Origin: Micromonospora humi
GTDB taxonomy: Bacteria > Actinomycetota > Actinomycetes > Mycobacteriales > Micromonosporaceae
Direction of reading: 5' to 3'
NCBI RefSeq assembly: GCF_900090105.1
Contig: NZ_FMDM01000005.1
Coordinates: 407,696-471,695, forward strand
Length of the DNA stretch: 64,000 bases
In this document: positions 34,316-42,250 of the stretch, piece after piece
How positions within the stretch are numbered: the first letter of the stretch is position 1
Layout: each line of letters begins with the position of its first letter
Made by a program: the position numbers and the translations under genes
Notes under the pieces: model-generated
The model's input: the letters and a program-made list of their open reading frames with translations, nothing else
Told to the model about the DNA's origin: nothing
Databases searched by the model: none

Positions 34316-35800
34316 ATGGCAGAGCCGGAAGTGGTGGACGTGGTGGTGGTCGGGCTCGGCGTCGGCGGCGAGGAGGTGGCCGAGCGGCTCGCCGAAGCCG
34401 GCCTCGTCGTGGTCGGCATCGAACGGGACCTGGTCGGCGGCGAGTGCCCCTACTGGGGGTGCGTGCCGAGCAAGATGATGATCCGGGCGGCGAACGCGCT
34501 CGCCGAGGCGCACCGGGTCAACGAGCTGGCCGGCTCCGCGCAGGTGCGGCCCGACTGGGCGCCGGTGGCGAAGCGGATCCGCGAGGAGGCCACCGACACC
34601 TGGGACGACAAGGTCGCGGTGGACCGGTTCACCGGCAAGGGCGGCCGGTTCGTCCGCGGCAGCGGCCGGCTCGACGGCCCCAACCGGGTACGCGTCGGCG
34701 ACCAGGTCTTCGAGGCCCGCTTCGGGGTGGTCCTCGGCACCGGCACCCGACCCTCGATCCCGCCCATCGACGGGCTGGCCGACACGCCCTACTGGACCAA
34801 CCACCAGGCCATCGAGGTCGAGGAGCTGCCCGACACGCTGCTGGTGCTCGGTGGCGGCGCGATCGGGCTGGAACTGGCCCAGGTGTTCGCCCGCTTCGGC
34901 GTCCGGGTCACCGTCGTCGAGGCGGCCGACCGGGTGCTCGCGGTCGAGGAGCCGGAGGCCTCGGCGCTCGCCGCGGAAGCGCTGCGCGCCGACGGGGTGG
35001 AGATCCGCACCGGGGTCAGGGTCGGCCGGGTCAGCCACGACGGCACCGGGTTCACCGTCCACGCCGACGGTGCCGCGTTCACCGGCGAGAAGCTGCTGGT
35101 GGTGACCGGCCGCCGGGCGCACCTGGAGGAGCTGGGGCTGGACACGGTCGGCGTGGACGCCGGCCAGCGCTACCTGGCGGTGAACGACCGGATGCACGTC
35201 ACCGACGGCATCTGGGCGGTCGGTGACCTCACCGGCGAGGGCGCGTTCACCCACATCGCCATGTACCAGGCCGGCATCGTGGTGGCCGACGTGCTCGACC
35301 ACATGCGACGCGCCAAGGGCGGCCCGGACGCCAGCGGCACCGCGAGCGTGGTCGGCGGCGCGGCCGGGGTGGTCAGCGCCGTCGGCGGCGCGATGAGCGC
35401 GGGCGGCTCGACGGTCGCGCCGGGCAGCGTCCCGGTCGCCGACTACCGGGCGCTCCCCCGGGTCACGTTCACCGACCCCGAGGTGGGCGCGGTCGGCCTG
35501 ACCGAGCAGCAGGCCCGGGACCGGGGCATCAACGTCCAGGTCGGCCACACCGACCTGACCTCGTCGACCCGGGGTTGGATCCACAAGACCGGCAACGCCG
35601 GCTTCATCAAGCTGATCGCCGACGCCGACCAGGGCGTGCTGGTGGGCGCCACCTCGGCCGGACCGGCCGGCGGCGAGGTGCTCTCCGCGCTGCTGGTGGC
35701 CGTGCACGCGGCGGTGCCGATCAGCCAGCTCCGGCACATGATCTACACGTACCCGACGTTCCACCGGGCCATCTCCGACGCGCTGCGCAGCCTGAAGTGA
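34316..35800 (+). CDS. FAD/NAD(P)-dependent pyridine nucleotide-disulphide oxidoreductase, class I
   Basis: The 494-residue flavoprotein has the FAD site VVVGLGVGGEEVAERL and the redox disulphide in GGECPYWGCVPSK. The NAD(P) site is LVLGGGAIGLELAQVF, and GIWAVGDLTGEG is the second FAD motif. The C-terminal dimer domain ends YTYPTFHRAISDAL, where lipoamide dehydrogenase and glutathione reductase have HPTxxE, so the usual His-Glu acid-base pair is absent. A Gly/Ala/Ser-rich insert of about 40 residues precedes the dimer domain. The substrate is unknown; mercuric or lipoamide reductase would be over-calls. Confidence 0.9.
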   Translation: MAEPEVVDVVVVGLGVGGEEVAERLAEAGLVVVGIERDLVGGECPYWGCVPSKMMIRAANALAEAHRVNELAGSAQVRPDWAPVAKRIREEATDTWDDKVAVDRFTGKGGRFVRGSGRLDGPNRVRVGDQVFEARFGVVLGTGTRPSIPPIDGLADTPYWTNHQAIEVEELPDTLLVLGGGAIGLELAQVFARFGVRVTVVEAADRVLAVEEPEASALAAEALRADGVEIRTGVRVGRVSHDGTGFTVHADGAAFTGEKLLVVTGRRAHLEELGLDTVGVDAGQRYLAVNDRMHVTDGIWAVGDLTGEGAFTHIAMYQAGIVVADVLDHMRRAKGGPDASGTASVVGGAAGVVSAVGGAMSAGGSTVAPGSVPVADYRALPRVTFTDPEVGAVGLTEQQARDRGINVQVGHTDLTSSTRGWIHKTGNAGFIKLIADADQGVLVGATSAGPAGGEVLSALLVAVHAAVPISQLRHMIYTYPTFHRAISDALRSLK

Positions 35801-35804
35801 CGCC

Positions 35805-36569
35805 TCAGCCGGCCGGCGCGCCGTGCCGGCCGGCACCGGCGGCGAACCGGCCGGCGCCGCGCACCCCGTCCGCCGTCAGCGACTCCAGGCCGTAGGCCAG
35901 CTCCACCGCGAGCGCCTCCGGCTCCGGGCGGCCGGCGCCGGCCAGCAGCGCCGCCCGGTCGTTGCGCAGGCAGGTCTGCGGGTGCCGGGCGATCTCGGCG
36001 GCCAGCCGCTCGGCCTCCGCCCGGGCCGCGCCGGGCGCGACCAGCCGGTTCACCAACCCCATCCGGTACGCCTCGTCGGCCGGCACCGCCCGCCCGGTGA
36101 GGATCAGGTCCATCGCCCGGCTCTCCCCGACCAGCCGGGGCAGGCGCACGGTCCCGCCGTCGATCAGCGGCACCCCCCACCGCCGGCAGAACACTCCGAG
36201 CGTCGCGTCCGACTCGGCGACCCGCAGGTCGCACCAGAGCGCCAGCTCCAGGCCGCCGGCCACCGCGTACCCGGAGATCGCGGCGACCACCGGCTTGGAC
36301 AGCGCCATCCGGGTGGGCCCCATCGGGCCGTCACCCTCCGCCTCGACCCGGTTGCCGCGTGGCGTGCCGATCGCCTTCAGGTCGGCGCCGGAGCAGAACG
36401 TGCCGCCCGCGCCCCAGAGCACCGCCACCGCCGCGTCCGGGTCGGCGTCGAACGCGCGGAACGCGTCGGCGAGCGCCCGGGCGGTCGGCCCGTCCACCGC
36501 GTTGCGGGCCTCCGGTCGGTCCAGGATCACCGTGGTCACGGCACCGGCGTGCTCGACGCGTACCCCCAT
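35805..36569 (-). CDS. Enoyl-CoA hydratase/isomerase (crotonase) family protein
   Basis: The 254-residue crotonase begins VTTVILDRPEARNAVD. It has the oxyanion-hole motifs FCSGADLKAIG and ISGYAVAGGLELALWCDLRV, with Glu in the usual position, and then FCRRWGVPLIDGGTVRLPRLVG. The last sequence is typical of a subgroup in which the second catalytic Glu is replaced, so a hydratase, isomerase or hydrolase activity is possible. It stands alone between convergent neighbours. Confidence 0.88.
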   Translation of the reverse strand: MGVRVEHAGAVTTVILDRPEARNAVDGPTARALADAFRAFDADPDAAVAVLWGAGGTFCSGADLKAIGTPRGNRVEAEGDGPMGPTRMALSKPVVAAISGYAVAGGLELALWCDLRVAESDATLGVFCRRWGVPLIDGGTVRLPRLVGESRAMDLILTGRAVPADEAYRMGLVNRLVAPGAARAEAERLAAEIARHPQTCLRNDRAALLAGAGRPEPEALAVELAYGLESLTADGVRGAGRFAAGAGRHGAPAG

Positions 36570-36620
36570 GGGCCCAGCATGCCCGCGACGGCGCCCGACG
36601 CGCCAGCGGGCGCCGCCCTC

Positions 36621-37046
36621 CTACTTGGTCGCGCCGGGTGGCGCCAGCCAGCGCATCGGCTGACCGGTGACCGCGCCGACCTGATCGAAGTCCCGGTCGT
36701 AGTGCAGCAACGAGAGCCCGTGGTATTCGGCGGTGGCGGCGACGAGCAGGTCGACGGCACCGGCCGACCGGTGGGTGCCACGCGCGGTCAGTTCGAGCTG
36801 CGTCTCGGCGGCACGCTCGTAGATCCGGTCGGGCATCGCCACCCACCCGAAGACAGTCCGGAGCTGTTCCTCAAGTTGCGCCCGATCGGCGATGGACCGG
36901 GCGGTGTAGAGAAACTCCAGTTCGACGATCGGACACACGGCAACCAGGCCGGCGGTCACCGTCTGCTCCCAACGGCCCAGTACGTCCGGGTCGCGGAGAA
37001 GCCGGACGAGAGCGCTGGTGTCGATCAGAGAGTCAGCCAGCTTCAC
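36621..37046 (-). CDS. vapC: PIN-domain toxin ribonuclease VapC
   Basis: The 141-residue PIN protein carries the acidic active-site residues expected for a Mg-dependent RNase: D9 in SLIDTSAL, E42/E44 in [10 protein letters not shown]99 in [12 protein letters not shown], and D117/D119 in HYDRDFD. VapC toxins cut tRNA or rRNA unless bound by VapB. GTG 37046 overlaps the antitoxin stop by 4 nt, so translation is coupled and antitoxin is made first. Confidence 0.93.
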   Translation of the reverse strand: MKLADSLIDTSALVRLLRDPDVLGRWEQTVTAGLVAVCPIVELEFLYTARSIADRAQLEEQLRTVFGWVAMPDRIYERAAETQLELTARGTHRSAGAVDLLVAATAEYHGLSLLHYDRDFDQVGAVTGQPMRWLAPPGATK

Positions 37047-37252
37047 GAGCGGTAGTTGCCCTTGTCGAGCAGCTCGTCGAAGTCGCCGGCCCGCCCACGC
37101 CCGGCCAGCTCGGCCAACGCCCGGGCGCGGCGAAGGCGTGCCGCGCCCTCGCGGAGCGCGACGTTGACCGTGTCCTTCTTGGTCTTGGTGCCGAACGCCT
37201 CGGCCGCGTCTGCCAGCGCCTCGTCATCTACATCGACCAGAATCTTCGTCAT
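37043..37252 (-). CDS. vapB: VapB-type antitoxin
   Basis: The 69-residue antitoxin begins with a ribbon-helix-helix-like strand and helices ([34 protein letters not shown]). It ends with an Arg-rich helix and a Leu/Asp tail ([17 protein letters not shown]) that should wrap the toxin. ATG 37252 lies 11 bp from an inverted repeat that is the probable autoregulatory operator. Confidence 0.93.
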   Translation of the reverse strand: MTKILVDVDDEALADAAEAFGTKTKKDTVNVALREGAARLRRARALAELAGRGRAGDFDELLDKGNYRS

Positions 37253-37262
37253 CCTCGCCCCT

Positions 37263-37288
37263 ATATACGACAAGCGGTTGAAGTATAT
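37263..37288. promoter_or_regulatory. Probable VapBC operator
   Basis: ATATAC-N14-GTATAT is a perfect 6-bp inverted repeat in an A/T-rich stretch just upstream of vapB. The A/T content also suits the -10 region of the operon promoter. Confidence 0.6.
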
Positions 37289-37324
37289 CCGATGGCCTGT
37301 CGGCTTGCGTTTGTCTGGAGGAGG

Positions 37325-37786
37325 TCAGCGTTGCGCGAGGTCGAGGCGGACCAGGGGGAGCCGGGCGTCCACGTCCGCCGGCAGCGGGCCGCCGCCGGTC
37401 AGCTCGGGAATGCCGAGGGTACGCCCCAGCGCCGCCGCGGCCCGCCGGTGCCGCTGCCGGTAGCGCGCCAACCGCTGCCGGACCTCCTCGCCGGTCAACA
37501 CCGTCGCCCGGGCGGACATGCCCCGGTCCGGGCCGGTCCACACCCGCACGGCCGGATCGGCGCGCACGTTGCGGAACCACTGCGAGCCCGGGCCGTAGCC
37601 GGAGGCGAGGAAGAGCGCGCCCGGCTCCCGATCGACCACCTCCAGCACCACGTACCGGGGCAGGCCGGAGCGGCGGCCCCGGTGCTCCAGCATCATCAAC
37701 CGGCGGCCGAGCAGCCGGCCGAGACCGTGGCGGTAGAGCGGGATCGGCGCGCGGGCGAGCCAGCGGGGGATACGACGGCGGGCCAT
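37325..37786 (-). CDS. Deazaflavin (F420)-dependent nitroreductase family protein
   Basis: The 153-residue split-barrel protein matches the Ddn-like family. It has the opening RWLARAPIPLYRHGLGRLLGRRLMMLEHRGRRSG, followed by PRYVVLEVV and LFLASGYGPGSQWFRNVRADP, the strongest family signature. These enzymes use reduced F420 to act on quinones or nitro compounds at the membrane. The substrate is unknown. ATG 37786 is clear, and the gene is divergent from the Rieske protein gene. Confidence 0.92.
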   Translation of the reverse strand: MARRRIPRWLARAPIPLYRHGLGRLLGRRLMMLEHRGRRSGLPRYVVLEVVDREPGALFLASGYGPGSQWFRNVRADPAVRVWTGPDRGMSARATVLTGEEVRQRLARYRQRHRRAAAALGRTLGIPELTGGGPLPADVDARLPLVRLDLAQR

Positions 37787-37866
37787 GGCCTCGACGGTAC
37801 GCCGGGTGTCGCGCGGTTTTCCCGGGCGTCCGGTTTGGGGGCTCTGCTGCCGGGAAGTCGGAAGAG

Positions 37867-38718
37867 GTGCGCCGACTACTGACGAAGCTCGAACAGGCCT
37901 CCGGACTCGACCGGGTGGGCGACCGGCTGCAACGTGCCGTCGAGAGCACGCTCAGCTCGCAGCGGGTCCGGGACGCGCTGCACGGCGTCTGGCTGGGGCA
38001 CCCGCTGCACCCCGCGATGGTGCAGGTCCCGGTCGGCGCGTGGATCTCCGCCGCCGTGGTGGACCTGCTGCCCGGCCAGCGCCGGGCCGCCACCGCCCTG
38101 GTCGGGCTCGGCACGGTCAGCGCGTTGCCGGCGGCGGTCGCCGGGTGGAACGACTGGGCGGCCCTCTCCCGCGACCAGCGCCGGGTCGGGCTGGTGCACG
38201 CCGGGGCCAACATCGTCGGCCTGACCCTCTACGCCGGCTCGCTCGCGGCCCGTCTGAACGGGCGCCACGGGCTCGGCCGCGCGCTGGCCTACCTGGGGCT
38301 CTCCGCGGCGAGCGGCGGCGCCTATCTGGGCGGGCACCTGGCCTACAAGCAGGGGGCGCAGGTCAGCCAGAGCGTCTCCGAGCTGCACCTGATCGGCGAC
38401 GGCTGGCACCCGGTGGCCGACCTGAGCAGCCTGCCGCAACGGGAGCTGCTCACCCGAAGGATCGACGACGTGTCGGTCCTCGTCTACCGGCACGGCGACG
38501 ACGTCACCGTGATGCTGGAACGCTGCCCCCACCAGAGCGGGCCGCTCGGCGAGGGTGAGGTCCGGCAGATCGACGGCCACGCCTGCGTGGTCTGCCCGTG
38601 GCACGGCAGCGCGTTCCGCCTCGATGGCGGCGAGGTGGTGCACGGCCCGGCCGCCAACGACCAGGCCGTCCTTCCCACCCGTGTGGTCTCCGGCAAGGTC
38701 GAGGCCCGGTTGCCCTGA
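37867..38718 (+). CDS. DUF2231 membrane domain fused to a Rieske [2Fe-2S] domain
   Basis: The 283-residue protein has two parts. Residues about 40-165 form a four-helix membrane unit of the DUF2231 type (LGHPLHPAMVQVPVGAW, with His residues possibly binding heme). Residues about 175-283 are a Rieske domain with CPHQSG and CPWHGSAF as the Cys/His ligands. It is probably an electron-transfer protein with the Rieske centre at the membrane surface. GTG 37867 has GGAAGAGGTGC context rather than a strong ribosome site. The partner oxidoreductase is unknown. Confidence 0.88.
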   Translation: MRRLLTKLEQASGLDRVGDRLQRAVESTLSSQRVRDALHGVWLGHPLHPAMVQVPVGAWISAAVVDLLPGQRRAATALVGLGTVSALPAAVAGWNDWAALSRDQRRVGLVHAGANIVGLTLYAGSLAARLNGRHGLGRALAYLGLSAASGGAYLGGHLAYKQGAQVSQSVSELHLIGDGWHPVADLSSLPQRELLTRRIDDVSVLVYRHGDDVTVMLERCPHQSGPLGEGEVRQIDGHACVVCPWHGSAFRLDGGEVVHGPAANDQAVLPTRVVSGKVEARLP

Positions 38719-38730
38719 CCTCCGCCTGTC

Positions 38731-39750
38731 TCAGTCGCGGCGGTGCCGTCCGTTGCCCGGGACGCGCGCCGGCACCGGCCGCCGCCGCAGGCCCAGGACG
38801 GCGCCGATCTGCGCGCCCACGATGCTCGCCACCGCCAGCACCGCCGAGATGGCCAGCGGGCGGTTGATGCCCTCCTCGGCCGTGGCCCGGGACGCGCCCG
38901 CCGCCATCGCCGGCTGCTGCCCGTCCGGTGCCTCCACGGTGGGGGTGGCGTCCCGAGCCGGCGTGTCCGGCGCGGGCTTCGGCTTCGGCTTCGCCGCCGG
39001 CGAGGACGTGGCACCCCCGCCGGGCTTCGCCGGCGCCGGCTTCGCCGCCGTCACCACCAGCCGGCCCGCCGCGTGCCGCCGGGCACCGTCGTCCACCGCG
39101 CCGCCGGGCAGCTCGATCAGCTGGCCGGGACGGATCCGGTCCGGGTCGGCGAGCCGGTTCAACCGGGCCAACTCCCGGTAGCGGTCGAAGTCGTCCAGGT
39201 AGCGGTCGGCGACCTCGCCCAGGTAGTCGCCCTTCGCCACCCGGTACACCGCCGGGCCGGCGGCGTCGGGCGCGGGCGTGGCGACCCGGGGCGCGGTGTA
39301 CGCGGTGGTGACGGCCGGCGCGGCCAGTGCCGGCTGCGGGGCGGCCAGCGCGGCGGCGCTCGCCGCGGCCGGGCTCGCCGCGAGGATCAGCGCCACGGAA
39401 CCGACGAGCGCGGCGGCGGCCCGTTGCTGGCGGTGCATCCCGGGCAGCTTCGGCGCGGGCCGGCGCACCGCCGACGCGAGCAGCTCCACCACCACCGAGA
39501 ACGCGAACGTGGCCCAGCCGAACCATCCCACCACCGCCAGCGCCCGCAGGAAGAGCTGCCCGTCGTCGCGGCTGGTCAACGCCGTGCCCAACTCGGCCAG
39601 CGTGGGCAGGTGGTCGGGCAGCGGGTTGCCGGCGAAGGCCAGCAGCGCGACCGGCCCGCCGGCCAGCACCCCGACCAGCACGACGAGGGCGCCGAGTCCG
39701 GTGAGGACCTGACCGGCGCGGCGGGCGGCGGAACGTCCTGGTGCACCCAT
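38731..39750 (-). CDS. LysM-domain membrane protein at the end of the Tad operon
   Basis: The 339-residue protein has two N-terminal hydrophobic helices (VLTGLGALVVLVGVLAGGPVALLA and LALVVGWFGWATFAF-like) and a third at about 115-135. An extracytoplasmic LysM domain (YRVAKGDYLGEVADRYL, RIRPGQLIELP) follows, then a Pro/Lys/Ala-rich linker and a final membrane helix (LAISAVLAVASIVGAQIGAVLGL). It could anchor the pilus machinery to peptidoglycan. It is the last gene of the tad cluster, 14 bp after the preceding stop codon. Confidence 0.87.
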   Translation of the reverse strand: MGAPGRSAARRAGQVLTGLGALVVLVGVLAGGPVALLAFAGNPLPDHLPTLAELGTALTSRDDGQLFLRALAVVGWFGWATFAFSVVVELLASAVRRPAPKLPGMHRQQRAAAALVGSVALILAASPAAASAAALAAPQPALAAPAVTTAYTAPRVATPAPDAAGPAVYRVAKGDYLGEVADRYLDDFDRYRELARLNRLADPDRIRPGQLIELPGGAVDDGARRHAAGRLVVTAAKPAPAKPGGGATSSPAAKPKPKPAPDTPARDATPTVEAPDGQQPAMAAGASRATAEEGINRPLAISAVLAVASIVGAQIGAVLGLRRRPVPARVPGNGRHRRD

Positions 39751-39764
39751 GGCGGCCTTCCTTC

Positions 39765-40199
39765 CTACGGTGGTGGCGCGGTGAGCGCCCGAGCGGTGGC
39801 CTCACCGGTGACGGTGGCGGTCTTCTGCGCGCCGAACAGGCCGAGCAGGTCCCGGCGGTAGGTGATCCGCACGCGTACCCGGATCCGGGTCTCGGTGCCG
39901 ACCACGGGGAAGTCGACCTCGTGGCCGCCGACCCCACCGGCGGCGGAGAGGTAGCCGGCGACGGCCACGCGGGCGGCGTCCTGGTCGATCCGGCTCGGGC
40001 CGCCCTCGATGGCGCTCGCCCGGTCGATCATCTGGCCGCCGCTGCGGGCCGCCTCGGCCGCCAGGTTGTCGGCGCGTTGCAGCGTGCGCAGCTGCCCGGC
40101 GCCGTCGTAGGCCAGGCTGACGATGGCGAGCACGCCGGTCATCGCCACCGCCAGGAAGAGACTCACCCGGCCGCTCTCCGCCCCGCGCCGCCCGGTCAT
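39765..40199 (-). CDS. TadG-like pilus assembly protein
   Basis: The 144-residue protein begins with a prepilin-like segment (GAESGRVSLFLAVAMTGVLAIVSLAYDGAGQLRTL), a charged head followed by one hydrophobic helix. A small extracytoplasmic domain follows. It resembles the Rv3658c-neighbour or helicase/secretion TadE-like proteins of actinomycetes. The residue after the putative processing Gly lacks Glu at +5. ATG 40199 overlaps the preceding gene's stop (ATGA). Confidence 0.82.
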   Translation of the reverse strand: MTGRRGAESGRVSLFLAVAMTGVLAIVSLAYDGAGQLRTLQRADNLAAEAARSGGQMIDRASAIEGGPSRIDQDAARVAVAGYLSAAGGVGGHEVDFPVVGTETRIRVRVRITYRRDLLGLFGAQKTATVTGEATARALTAPPP

Positions 40200-40666
40200 C
40201 CGCGGCTCCGGTAGGTGTCCAGCGGCGAGGTGAACCGCGCCGAGACGGTCTTGCCGCCCGGCACCCCGGGAAGGCCGGGGGCGCGCAGGTCGTCGAAGGA
40301 GACCGTGCAGGTCACGGTGACGGTCACGGTCGCCGGCACGCCCGCCGCGCTGCGGTACGCGGCGGCGAAGGTGGCCCGCTTCCCGGCCACCGAGCCGGTC
40401 AGGTCCAGCCGGGGCGGGGCGGTGCAGCGCAGTCCGGACCAGTTGAGCTGGTCGCGGGCCGCCTTCTCGGCCGCCTTCCGACCGTCGGCGCCGGTCCGGG
40501 CGAGCGAGGCGGCCCGGGCGGCGTCGTGCGCGGCCGACTCCACCGCCTCGTCGGCGACGGCGGTCCGGCCGGCGACCCCGGCGAGCACCATCAGCGCGAT
40601 GAAGGCGGGGGCGAGCACCGCCACCTCGATCGAGACGGAACCCCGGTCCCGTGGCACCGGCCTCAC
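40196..40666 (-). CDS. TadE-like pseudopilin
   Basis: The 156-residue protein starts DRGSVSIEVAVLAPAFIALMVLAGVAGR. This is a class III prepilin-type leader with Glu at +5 after the Gly, then one membrane helix and a soluble domain rich in Val/Thr. TadE-type minor pilins prime or regulate Flp pilus growth. GTG 40666 overlaps the preceding gene's stop. It should be processed by the divergently encoded prepilin peptidase. Confidence 0.85.
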   Translation of the reverse strand: MRPVPRDRGSVSIEVAVLAPAFIALMVLAGVAGRTAVADEAVESAAHDAARAASLARTGADGRKAAEKAARDQLNWSGLRCTAPPRLDLTGSVAGKRATFAAAYRSAAGVPATVTVTVTCTVSFDDLRAPGLPGVPGGKTVSARFTSPLDTYRSRG

Positions 40667-41154
40667 CCCGTGGTCCAGCGTTCGGCGGGGCCGTGCGCGG
40701 TCTGCACGACCTCGAAGTCGACACCGGGGATGACCGAGAGGGAGCGACCGCGCACCGTGCAGGTGACGTCGGTGGCGGTCTCCACACAGGTCGGTCCGGT
40801 GCGGTCCCAGCCGACCAGCCAGTCCCCGGAGCGGCGCAGGAAACTGGTCGCCCGGTCCCGGCCGGCGTCGGGCCCGGCGTCGAACGTGCGTTGCGCGTTC
40901 ACCCCGGTCTGCGCCGCGTTCAACGCGGTCGACCGGGCCACGAACCAGACGCCGACCTGGATCGAGCCGAAGAGGAGCACCAGGATCACCGGCATCATCA
41001 CGGCCAGTTCGACCGGGTTGGCACCCCGTTCGCGCCCGCCCGCGGCGAGGCGGGCGCGCACGGTGGCGGCGATCCGCCCCGGACCGCGCGGACCGGCGGG
41101 CCGGCCGGCGGGCGCCGGCCGGCTCCGGAGCGTACGGGCGGGGCGGGGCATCAC
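40663..41154 (-). CDS. TadE-family pseudopilin
   Basis: In this 163-residue protein, a long basic N-terminus precedes the prepilin motif RGANPVELAVMMPVILVLLFGSIQVGVWFVAR, with Gly, Glu at +5 and a hydrophobic helix. A soluble domain with a Cys pair (PTCVETATDVTCTV) follows. The start is GTG 41154, or the ATG directly after it at 41151; both overlap the pilin stop codon. Role as for the neighbouring TadE protein. Confidence 0.87.
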   Translation of the reverse strand: MMPRPARTLRSRPAPAGRPAGPRGPGRIAATVRARLAAGGRERGANPVELAVMMPVILVLLFGSIQVGVWFVARSTALNAAQTGVNAQRTFDAGPDAGRDRATSFLRRSGDWLVGWDRTGPTCVETATDVTCTVRGRSLSVIPGVDFEVVQTAHGPAERWTTG

Positions 41155-41360
41155 GGCGCCTTCGGCGCCGTGTTGTTCGGGATGGCGTTCATCCAGTTGT
41201 TCGCCCGGGCCAGGGCCAGCCCGGTGACCGCCATGGCCACCGCGACCAGGCCGAAGATGATCACCGCGGTCGGCACCGGGCTGTCGCCACGCTCGCCGTC
41301 GCGGCGCAGCTCGGCGAGGCGGGTGCTCACCGCCGTGTACAGGTAGGTGTAGAGGTACAT
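41151..41360 (-). CDS. Flp-like major pilin candidate
   Basis: The 69-residue protein has the Flp layout: a short N-terminal leader, a putative cleavage region RGDSPVPTAVIIFGLVAVAMAVTGLALA and a short hydrophilic end (NNWMNAIPNNTAPKAP). Against the family rule, the +5 residue after the Gly is Pro, not Glu. The gene has the strongest ribosome site of the operon (GAAGGAGAC) and a 26-nt gap from tadC, fitting high expression of a structural subunit. The assignment rests on size and position. Confidence 0.82.
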   Translation of the reverse strand: MYLYTYLYTAVSTRLAELRRDGERGDSPVPTAVIIFGLVAVAMAVTGLALARANNWMNAIPNNTAPKAP

Positions 41361-41386
41361 GGTCGTCTCCTTCTCGGGGGTGGGTG

Positions 41387-42250
41387 TCACAGACGGGCGA
41401 TGAACGGATAGACGGCGAAGCCGAGCAGGACGAAGACCAGCAGTGAGCCGGGAATGTCCAACTTGCTGGTCACCCCCTCGGCCCGGGCCAGGTTGTCGGT
41501 GCGGATCTGGTCGCGCAGCGAGTCGGCGCGGGACCGCAACGTCTCGTGCACCTGGGCGCCCTCGCTGCCGGAGGACCGCATGATGGCCCCCACGTCGCCC
41601 AGCTCCGGGATGCCGATCCGGTCGGCCAGCTCCTGCAACTCGTCCCACGGCGAGTGCATCTGGAGTTGGGCGAGCCGCAACGCCTCCCGGATCCGGTCGA
41701 AGACCCAGCCGTCGCAGACCGCCGCCGCGCGCTCCAGCGACTGCACCGGGCCGTGCGCGGCGGAGAGCTGCAACGCCACCAGGTCGAGGTAGGTGCAGAC
41801 CGCCGCCCGGAACTCGTCCCGGGCGGCGTCCGCCTTGGCGAGGACCGACCGGTGCGCCACCAGGCCGGCGACCAGCGCCAGACCCAGGCTGGCCAGCACC
41901 GGCGCGACCACCGGCATGGCCACCCCGCCGACGAAGAGGACGGCCGAGGCGACCGCCGGGGTGGCGAAGCCGATCAGCGCGGAGAGCAGCACCGACAGCG
42001 CGTACTGCTCGGGGGTGCGGTCGAGCAGGGCGAGCTGCCGGGTCGGCGGGCGCAGCCAGCGGGCGAAGCCGCCGAGCCAGTCCGGCCCGGCGCCGGCCAC
42101 CGGGGCCTGGCCGGGCGGCTGGTGCAGCCGGCGCAGGGCCGGGCCGAGCGCCGGGGTGGCCGGTAGCGCCTCCCGGACCACCAGGAAGAGGCCGAGCCCG
42201 ATGGCGGATCCGCCCAGCACGGCGATGACGAGCTGCCAATTGATGATCAT
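41387..42250 (-). CDS. tadC: TadC-like type II/IV secretion membrane platform protein
   Basis: The 287-residue protein is an integral membrane GspF/TadC protein. N-terminal and central hydrophobic helices (YALSVLLSALIGFATPAVASAVLFVGG, VVAPVLASLGLALVAGL) are followed by the cytoplasmic T2SSF domain (FRAAVCTYLDLVALQLSAAHGPVQSLERAA) and a C-terminal helix (IPGSLLVFVLLGFAVYPFI). With TadB it forms the inner-membrane platform of the Flp pilus. ATG 42250 overlaps the tadB stop. Confidence 0.92.
   Translation of the reverse strand: MIINWQLVIAVLGGSAIGLGLFLVVREALPATPALGPALRRLHQPPGQAPVAGAGPDWLGGFARWLRPPTRQLALLDRTPEQYALSVLLSALIGFATPAVASAVLFVGGVAMPVVAPVLASLGLALVAGLVAHRSVLAKADAARDEFRAAVCTYLDLVALQLSAAHGPVQSLERAAAVCDGWVFDRIREALRLAQLQMHSPWDELQELADRIGIPELGDVGAIMRSSGSEGAQVHETLRSRADSLRDQIRTDNLARAEGVTSKLDIPGSLLVFVLLGFAVYPFIARL

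Noticed and set aside
34316..35800. Annotation as lipoamide dehydrogenase or mercuric reductase
   Set aside because: The C-terminal HPTxxE motif and any Hg-binding cysteines are missing, so only the general family is supported.
37867..38718. DUF2231-Rieske fusion as a novel gene fusion
   Set aside because: This pairing is a known arrangement in actinomycetes, so it is listed only as a feature.
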